Part shown: positions 5,325 through 10,298 of the stretch, piece after piece | Layout of the letters: every line of letters begins with the position of its first letter | Numbering within the stretch: position 1 is the stretch's first letter | Assembly: GCA_030601485.1 (NCBI GenBank) | Contig: JAUVTO010000049.1 | Location: forward strand, 1 to 10,298 | Reading direction: 5' to 3' | From: Desulfobacterales bacterium | GTDB taxonomy: Bacteria; Desulfobacterota; Desulfobacteria; Desulfobacterales; UBA11574 | Length of the DNA stretch: 10,298 nucleotides | Made by a program: the position numbers and the translations under genes | Notes under the pieces: model-generated | The model's input: the letters and a program-made list of their open reading frames with translations, nothing else | What the model was told of the DNA's origin: nothing | Database searches by the model: none

Positions 5325-6578
5325 ATGTCAAAAAAAGGGGATATGAACGACAATCTCTTTTGCTCGTTTTGTGGAAAAAACCAGAAAGAGGTGCAGAAAC
5401 TGATTGCCGGTCCCGCGGTATATATTTGTGATGAATGCATACAGCTATGCAGTGAAATCATTGAAGAGGAAAGAGAAAAAGATATAGACGGTATGGAGCA
5501 ACTCCTTTTTCCAAAAGAGATAAAGGCAATGCTCGATGATTACGTGATTGAACAGGATGCGGCAAAGAAGATTCTTGCTGTTGCCGTTTATAATCATTAC
5601 AAGCGTCTTGATTCTTCGATCAGAACAAACGAGGTTGAAATTCAGAAAAGCAATGTCCTCCTTATCGGGCCGACCGGTTGTGGAAAGACATTGCTGGCAC
5701 AGACCCTTGCACGATTTCTAAATGTACCGTTTACCATTGCCGACGCCACCAGCCTGACGGAGGCCGGCTATGTGGGCGAGGATGTTGAAAATATCATCCT
5801 TTCCCTGCTTCAGAACGCAGATTACGATGTGGAAAAAGCCAGGCAGGGTATTGTTTACATTGATGAAATCGATAAGATTGCACGCAAATCCGATAACCCG
5901 TCCATTACCCGTGATGTTTCCGGAGAGGGGGTTCAGCAGGCATTATTGAAGATTATAGAAGGAACCACCGCCAGTGTACCGCCCAAAGGAGGACGAAAAC
6001 ATCCGCAGCAGGATTTTGTCAAGGTTGACACCTCTAACATACTTTTTATTTGTGGTGGGACCTTTACCGGGCTGGAGCAGATTATTCAGCGGCGTTTGGG
6101 CTCCAAAATCATGGGCTTTGGCGCCAAAATCTTAAAGCAGGAAGAAAAAAGTATCGGTGAAACCCTGCAGATGATTCAGCCCGAGGACCTGATCAAATAC
6201 GGTTTGATTCCTGAATTTTTGGGTCGTCTGCCTGTTATTGCAACCCTTGGTGAATTGAATGAGCTTGCTTTGATAAGAATACTCAAGGAGCCGAAAAATG
6301 CCCTTATAAAACAGTTTTCAAAACTGATGGAAATGGAAGGTGTGAACTTAAGATTTACAGATAGCGCCCTTTCAGCCATTGCCAAAGAGGCATCGAAAAG
6401 AAAATCCGGCGCCAGAGGCCTTCGCTCCATTATAGAAAGCTCCATGATAGATATTATGTATGAAATTCCTTCTATGGAGAATGTAAAGGAATGTGTTATC
6501 GGAGAAGATACGGTGATCAATAAAGAGGATCCCATTTTGTTGTTTGAACAGCCAAAAAAACAAGCACAAGAAAGCTGA
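5325..6578 (+). CDS. clpX: ATP-dependent Clp protease, ATP-binding subunit ClpX
   Basis: This 417-residue AAA+ unfoldase forms hexamers that recognise substrates and feed ClpP. Features in order: N-terminal zinc-binding domain with Cys13, Cys16, Cys35 and Cys38; Walker A GPTGCGKT (115-122); pore loop GYVG (148-151); Walker B IVYIDEID (176-183); the RKH loop GRKHP (223-227); the ClpP-docking loop, where the usual IGF reads MGF (263-265); arginine finger Arg301 in FLGRLPV; and sensor-2 GARGLRSI (362-369). The start is well set: GGAGG (5314-5318), inside the last clpP codons, lies 6 bases before ATG 5325. lon follows after 21 bases. It is full length and intact. Confidence 0.98.
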   Translation: MSKKGDMNDNLFCSFCGKNQKEVQKLIAGPAVYICDECIQLCSEIIEEEREKDIDGMEQLLFPKEIKAMLDDYVIEQDAAKKILAVAVYNHYKRLDSSIRTNEVEIQKSNVLLIGPTGCGKTLLAQTLARFLNVPFTIADATSLTEAGYVGEDVENIILSLLQNADYDVEKARQGIVYIDEIDKIARKSDNPSITRDVSGEGVQQALLKIIEGTTASVPPKGGRKHPQQDFVKVDTSNILFICGGTFTGLEQIIQRRLGSKIMGFGAKILKQEEKSIGETLQMIQPEDLIKYGLIPEFLGRLPVIATLGELNELALIRILKEPKNALIKQFSKLMEMEGVNLRFTDSALSAIAKEASKRKSGARGLRSIIESSMIDIMYEIPSMENVKECVIGEDTVINKEDPILLFEQPKKQAQES

Positions 6579-6599
6579 TTAGAGGTATAACATATTACA

Positions 6600-9041
6600 A
6601 TGATTAACTTGCCGAAATTTTTTAAGGATAATGATTCCGATTCGCAGGAGTTGCTGATTCCGCTGATTCCGCTTAGAGATATAGTGGTCTTTCCACACAT
6701 GGTTGCTCCCCTTTTTGTGGGACGTTCAAAATCTGTGAAAGCCCTTTCCGATGCAATGAACAACGATAAAAGAGTGTTTCTTGCCACTCAAAAAAAGGCG
6801 GGTATTGACAACCCTACGGAAAAAGACATCAGCCAGATCGGGACCATTGCAAAGATACTGCAGCTTCTTCGGCTTCCGGATGGTACGGTAAAAGCTCTGA
6901 TCGAAGGAAAATCCAGGGCTTCTATTGTCCGTTTTATTAGGAATCCGGACTTTTTGCAGGTGGTGCTGAAACCGATCGCTGAATCGGAGATATTGCCGGC
7001 CGAGGGCGAGGCTCTGAGCAGGGCTATTCATGATAGTTTCGATGAATATGCTAAAGCAAACAAAAACATCTCAAAAGATCTCGTGAAAACTGTTTCTGCC
7101 ATCTCAGATCCTTCAAAGTTGGCTGATACTGTAGCAGCCCATTTTTCTTTTAAAATAGATGATAAACAGCGTCTGTTGGAAACGGTTGTTATGGAAGATC
7201 GGCTGTCTCTTCTGTTAAGCTTGATAAAGATGGAGATCGATATTTTCAAGATGGATCAGAGGATAAAAAACCGTGTCAAGAAACAGATGGAAAAAACCCA
7301 GAAGAATTATTATTTGAATGAGCAGATGCGGGCGATCAAAAAGGAGATCGGAACGGAGGATGAAAATAGAAACGAGCTGAATGATCTTGAAAAGCGAATT
7401 AAACGCAAACGGATGTCAAAGGAAGCCGCAGCCAAGATCAGACAAGAGTTCAAAAAACTTAAGATGATGACCCCTATGTCCGCCGAAGCAACGGTGGTTC
7501 GAGGCTATATTGATTGGTTGATCAGTCTTCCCTGGTTTGAAAAGAGCAAATTCCGAAAAGATATTGAAGAAGCAGATAAAATACTTGAAGAAGATCATTA
7601 CGGGCTGGAAAAGCCAAAAGAGCGCATTCTTGAATACCTTGCGGTCCAATCTCTGGTCAACAAGATCCGTGGGCCGATACTTTGTTTTGTGGGACCGCCC
7701 GGTGTAGGAAAAACGTCTTTGGCCAAATCTGTTGCCAGAGCTACGGGAAGAAAATTTATACGACTTTCCCTGGGAGGTGTTCGGGATGAGGCTGAAATTC
7801 GGGGACATCGGCGCACCTATATCGGCGCAATGCCGGGTAAAATCATTCAGTCCCTAAAAAAAGTCGGTGTTAATAATCCGGTATTTTGCCTTGATGAAGT
7901 TGATAAAATGAGCATGGATTTCCGCGGCGATCCTTCAGCCGCTCTTTTAGAGGTCCTTGACCCGGAACAGAATTACAGCTTTAACGACCATTATCTTGAT
8001 ATAGATTACGATCTTTCGGACATTCTTTTTATTACCACAGCCAATACGTTGCCTGAAATACCACTGCCGTTACAGGACAGAATGGAAATTATTCGTTTGC
8101 CCGGATATGCCGAGTACGAAAAATATTATATCGCCAGAGATTTTCTTTTATCCAAACAGATCGAGATGAATGGACTTAAAGATAAGAATGTACATTTTTC
8201 CAAGGAAGCTGTTCTTACAATTATCCGGCGATATACACGAGAATCAGGAGTTAGAAACCTTGAGCGCGAAATTTCTTCAATCTGCCGTAAAATCGCCCGT
8301 AAAGTGATAAAAGATAAAGAGAGCAATGGTTTTAAAGTAACCGCAAAATCCGTGCAGAAATACTTAGGTCCCCCGCGCTTCAAAGAGCTCCAGATAGAGG
8401 AAAACGATCAAGTCGGAATTGTTACCGGGCTTGCCTGGACTCAAGTGGGTGGGGAATTGCTTTGTATCGAAACACTGATTATGCCCGGTAAGGGAAAGCT
8501 TGCTACGACCGGCAGACTGGGAGATGTGATGAAAGAGTCTGCTCAGGCAGCCGTGAGCTATGTCCGATCACGTGCCGAGCGTCTCGACATAGATAGAAAA
8601 TTTTACAGGAAATTTGACATTCATATTCATATACCTGAAGGCGCCATTCCAAAGGACGGCCCTTCGGCAGGGATTGCAATGTGTACGTCCCTGGTTTCGG
8701 CCCTTCTGAAAAGACCGGTTTATCATGATATCGCCATGACCGGAGAAATAACTTTGAGAGGACGTGTTCTTCCTATTGGTGGAATAAAAGAAAAAATTCT
8801 GGCTGCTCACAGAGGCGGCGTCAAGAAAATCCTTATTCCTAAAGAAAATGAAAAGGATTTAAAGGATATACCCCCCACGGTTTTAAAAGAGGTTGAAATT
8901 GTTTTGGTGGAGAACATGGACGAAGTGTTGCCCCATTCGTTGATTTTAAATGAAGGGGACATTCTTTTTAAAGAAAACGACATGCCTTTTGATATAATGA
9001 AAAAAGAAATTGATCCTGAGCAACGGTCAGCTTTAATATAG
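6600..9041 (+). CDS. lon: ATP-dependent protease Lon (LonA type)
   Basis: This 813-residue cytoplasmic AAA+ protease degrades damaged and regulatory proteins within a single polypeptide. The N-terminal substrate-binding domain opens with LIPLIPLRDIVVFPHMVAPL (19-38) and continues to ~310 with a coiled-coil linker (about 215-290, e.g. YYLNEQMRAIKKEIG). The ATPase domain has Walker A GPPGVGKT (365-372) and Walker B CLDEVDK (430-436). The protease domain (~600-780) has the Ser-Lys dyad: Ser689 in KDGPSAG (685-691) and Lys732 in GGIKEKILAA. The large N-domain and lack of a membrane segment make it LonA rather than LonB. The ATG start fits the family, but the nearest purine-rich site, AGAGG (6581-6585), is 14 bases away, so initiation may lean on coupling with clpX. 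No clear terminator follows its stop. Confidence 0.97.
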   Translation: MINLPKFFKDNDSDSQELLIPLIPLRDIVVFPHMVAPLFVGRSKSVKALSDAMNNDKRVFLATQKKAGIDNPTEKDISQIGTIAKILQLLRLPDGTVKALIEGKSRASIVRFIRNPDFLQVVLKPIAESEILPAEGEALSRAIHDSFDEYAKANKNISKDLVKTVSAISDPSKLADTVAAHFSFKIDDKQRLLETVVMEDRLSLLLSLIKMEIDIFKMDQRIKNRVKKQMEKTQKNYYLNEQMRAIKKEIGTEDENRNELNDLEKRIKRKRMSKEAAAKIRQEFKKLKMMTPMSAEATVVRGYIDWLISLPWFEKSKFRKDIEEADKILEEDHYGLEKPKERILEYLAVQSLVNKIRGPILCFVGPPGVGKTSLAKSVARATGRKFIRLSLGGVRDEAEIRGHRRTYIGAMPGKIIQSLKKVGVNNPVFCLDEVDKMSMDFRGDPSAALLEVLDPEQNYSFNDHYLDIDYDLSDILFITTANTLPEIPLPLQDRMEIIRLPGYAEYEKYYIARDFLLSKQIEMNGLKDKNVHFSKEAVLTIIRRYTRESGVRNLEREISSICRKIARKVIKDKESNGFKVTAKSVQKYLGPPRFKELQIEENDQVGIVTGLAWTQVGGELLCIETLIMPGKGKLATTGRLGDVMKESAQAAVSYVRSRAERLDIDRKFYRKFDIHIHIPEGAIPKDGPSAGIAMCTSLVSALLKRPVYHDIAMTGEITLRGRVLPIGGIKEKILAAHRGGVKKILIPKENEKDLKDIPPTVLKEVEIVLVENMDEVLPHSLILNEGDILFKENDMPFDIMKKEIDPEQRSALI

Positions 9042-9069
9042 ATAAAATTTATACGGGATATTTTTTCAG

Positions 9070-9105
9070 AACAATTTAATCTTGACTTCATGGTGCTGAA
9101 TTGTT
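9070..9105. repeat. Inverted repeat between lon and tRNA-Val
   Basis: AACAATT (9070-9076) is the reverse complement of AATTGTT (9099-9105), with a 22-base loop. No T tract follows, so it is not a convincing lon terminator. It ends ten bases before the tRNA-Val promoter and might be a protein-binding site or chance. Confidence 0.3.
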
Positions 9106-9114
9106 AGCAGTAGC

Positions 9115-9143
9115 TTGTTTTAAAAAATTGCGTAACCTAAAAT
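9115..9143 (+). promoter_or_regulatory. Promoter of tRNA-Val
   Basis: TTGTTT (9115-9120), a 17-base spacer and TAAAAT (9138-9143) form a good sigma70-type promoter. The predicted start near 9150 is about 11 bases before the tRNA, a similar layout to that of tRNA-Arg. Confidence 0.6.
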
Positions 9144-9160
9144 TTGGAAGCAAACCATAA

Positions 9161-9236
9161 GGGCGGATAGCTCAGTTGGGAGAGCATCGGCCTTACAAGC
9201 CGAGGGTCACAGGTTCAAGCCCTGTTCCGCCTACCA
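9161..9236 (+). tRNA. tRNA-Val (anticodon TAC)
   Basis: A 76-base cloverleaf: acceptor GGGCGGA with TCCGCCT (G-U at 1-72), D stem GCTC/GAGC, anticodon stem TCGGC/GCCGA with loop CTTACAA (anticodon TAC at 9194-9196, reads GTA), T arm ACAGG-TTCAAGC-CCTGT, discriminator A and an encoded CCA. It is intact although a recombinase gene ends 15 bases beyond it, as expected when an island rebuilds the tRNA 3' end on integration. Confidence 0.97.
9209..9236. other. Candidate attachment site of an integrated element (tRNA-Val 3' end)
   Basis: Tyrosine recombinases encoded beside a tRNA commonly use the T arm and 3' end of that tRNA as the core attachment site. Here the recombinase lies directly next to the T arm, acceptor and CCA of tRNA-Val. 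The second copy needed to prove the site would be to the right, outside the window, so this rests on position alone. Confidence 0.4.
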
Positions 9237-9244
9237 ATGATTTC

Positions 9245-9276
9245 AAAGGGTTAGCCAATTGCGGTTAGCCCTTTTT
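9245..9276 (+). terminator. Rho-independent terminator of tRNA-Val, overlapping the recombinase stop
   Basis: AAAGGGTTAGCC (9245-9256) pairs with GGTTAGCCCTTT (9263-9274) in a 12-bp stem with two G-U pairs and a 6-base loop, running into T's (9272-9276) and then CATTTTG. The T tract is on the plus strand, so it serves tRNA-Val and possibly lon readthrough. The left arm contains the TAA stop of the minus-strand recombinase (9251-9253), so its last codons lie in the hairpin. Confidence 0.75.
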
Positions 9277-10298
9277 CATTTTGTAAGGCCTCTGGGTGCA
9301 GATAGGGTGCATTTGGGTGCTTTAAAGATGGATCATCAAGCGCGTCAACTTCTGACTTTTTCTTCCCTGGCATCCAATGATAATAAACATCCCATGTGAA
9401 CTTTACAGAATGATGTCCGAGCTGGCTTGAAACGTCAGCTATGTTATCACCCTTTGAAATTCTCATTGTGGCATATGTATGCCTCATGTCGTGGATACGG
9501 ATTTCTCTCAAATCTGCTTTTCGTAGCGCTTTTTTAAATACTCTCCGGCGCCAGTTACTTACATCGATGATTTTTCCTTTTTCATTGGTAAAAACATACT
9601 CAGGCATATCTCCAAGGCCAAGAGCTAAACCTTTTTTTTTGCTTATAAGCTCATGGGCTTTCAAGACTTCGGAAAGTTGAAGACTCATATCAACGCGCCG
9701 CCCCTTTTTGTTTTTAGGTGTTGAGATCCTGTTCCTGACATAAGACCGTTTAACTTCGATAAAGCGCCCATTATAATCTAGGTCACCCCACTTCAAAGCC
9801 AATGCCTCACCAATGCGCAACCCGGTTCTTGCAAGCAGCATAAACAGAGTGTAATGCTCTGAAAAATGCTCATAAACCTCATCCAGTAAAAACCTTAATT
9901 CATCCGATGTTAAAGGGTTAACATCCGCTTTTTGGTCTTTTGCTTGTAGAAAACCCTTTCCCAAGCGTTGAGCCGGATTTGCTTGGATTATCTCATCATC
10001 AAGAGGCAAATTTAAAACCCCACTAAGGCAGTTTCGGAGATGTGCAACTGTGCTTGAAGCATAGCCATCATTTAATTTGCCATGCAAAAAGTTCTTAACT
10101 TGGCCACGTGTGATCTCTGTGATTCTTAAATCACTAAAAACCGGAAGTATGTGGATTCTAAGTATGTCCTGATAATCACGGATAGTTGATTCTTTACATG
10201 TAGCTGGTACAGTTATTTTTATCCAAGAATCTGCATACTCTTCAAAAGTAGAAACCGGCTTTGGATCATCAAAACCAAACTCCCCCAGCTGCAACTTT
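9251..10298 (-). CDS. Tyrosine recombinase / phage-type integrase, 5' end beyond window
   Basis: The minus-strand frame is open from the window edge to the TAA at 9251-9253, about 349 codons. It is a site-specific recombinase that cuts and rejoins DNA through a Tyr nucleophile. Counting from a TTG at 10294, residues ~15-110 are the SAM-like core-binding domain (STFEEYADSWIK to the NPAQRL area). The catalytic domain shows Arg160 in ARTGLRIGEAL, a Lys near 194 in STPKNKKGRR, His268 and Arg271 in HDMRHTYAT, His294 in LGHHS and the likely nucleophile Tyr304 in DVYYHWMPG, so the active site is complete. Most relatives carry a further N-terminal arm-binding domain, which would be in the missing part; the TTG is probably not the start. 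A run of nine A codes Lys in ISKKKG. Its position beside tRNA-Val marks it as the integrase of a genomic island or prophage extending right. Confidence 0.93.
   Translation of the reverse strand, partial: KLQLGEFGFDDPKPVSTFEEYADSWIKITVPATCKESTIRDYQDILRIHILPVFSDLRITEITRGQVKNFLHGKLNDGYASSTVAHLRNCLSGVLNLPLDDEIIQANPAQRLGKGFLQAKDQKADVNPLTSDELRFLLDEVYEHFSEHYTLFMLLARTGLRIGEALALKWGDLDYNGRFIEVKRSYVRNRISTPKNKKGRRVDMSLQLSEVLKAHELISKKKGLALGLGDMPEYVFTNEKGKIIDVSNWRRRVFKKALRKADLREIRIHDMRHTYATMRISKGDNIADVSSQLGHHSVKFTWDVYYHWMPGKKKSEVDALDDPSLKHPNAPYLHPEALQNEKGLTAIG

Noticed and set aside
9249..9270. Direct repeat GGTTAGCC x2 as an att core or recombinase binding site
   Set aside because: The two copies are the arms of the tRNA-Val terminator hairpin (paired with two G-U pairs), which explains them better.
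1..10298. CRISPR arrays, toxin-antitoxin pairs, retrons or defence operons
   Set aside because: No regularly spaced repeats, no small gene pairs and no reverse transcriptase or effector domains are present within the window.

Overview
This window reads as a conserved bacterial chromosome segment whose right edge enters a mobile element. The genes and their order (tRNA-Leu, then tig, clpP, clpX and lon in a row; rpsU next to folC), the moderate GC, the CCA-encoding tRNA genes and the protein style point to a Gram-negative sulfate-reducer-like bacterium of the Desulfobacterota (former Deltaproteobacteria), perhaps Desulfobacterales. That placement is inference from style, not from a database search.

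Layout. 1-162: 3' part of rpsU (ribosomal protein S21), closed by a strong hairpin terminator. 224-1528: folC, which begins right at the end of that terminator. 1612-1687: tRNA-Arg(CCG) with its own promoter. 1688-2110: no intact gene. It holds two decayed fragments on the minus strand, one clearly resembling the C-terminal half of a single-domain GIY-YIG nuclease and one short Cys-rich ORF behind a perfect Shine-Dalgarno. 2111-2187: tRNA-Pro(TGG), minus strand. 2241-2999: a secreted N-acetylmuramoyl-L-alanine amidase, minus strand. 3023-3197: a divergent control region with a perfect consensus sigma70 promoter pointing right. 3198-3284: tRNA-Leu(TAG). 3323-9041: tig, clpP, clpX and lon, all on the plus strand. 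9161-9236: tRNA-Val(TAC) with its own promoter and terminator. 9251-10298: the C-terminal ~349 codons of a tyrosine recombinase on the minus strand, cut by the window edge.

How the genes work together. Trigger factor folds chains as they leave the ribosome. ClpX unfolds tagged or misfolded substrates and feeds them to ClpP. Lon is a second, self-contained AAA+ protease. Together they form a protein quality-control block, probably read with tRNA-Leu from the strong promoter at 3023-3051. FolC (folate polyglutamylation), S21 (translation initiation) and the amidase (septal or cell-wall peptidoglycan) are separate housekeeping functions.

The accessory content is at the tRNA genes. The recombinase ends 15 bases from the 3' end of tRNA-Val, which suggests that a genomic island starts here and continues beyond the window. 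The decayed tract between the convergent tRNA-Arg and tRNA-Pro genes may be the scar of an older insertion or deletion. No new defence or other novel system is visible within these bases; any such system would more likely lie in the island to the right.
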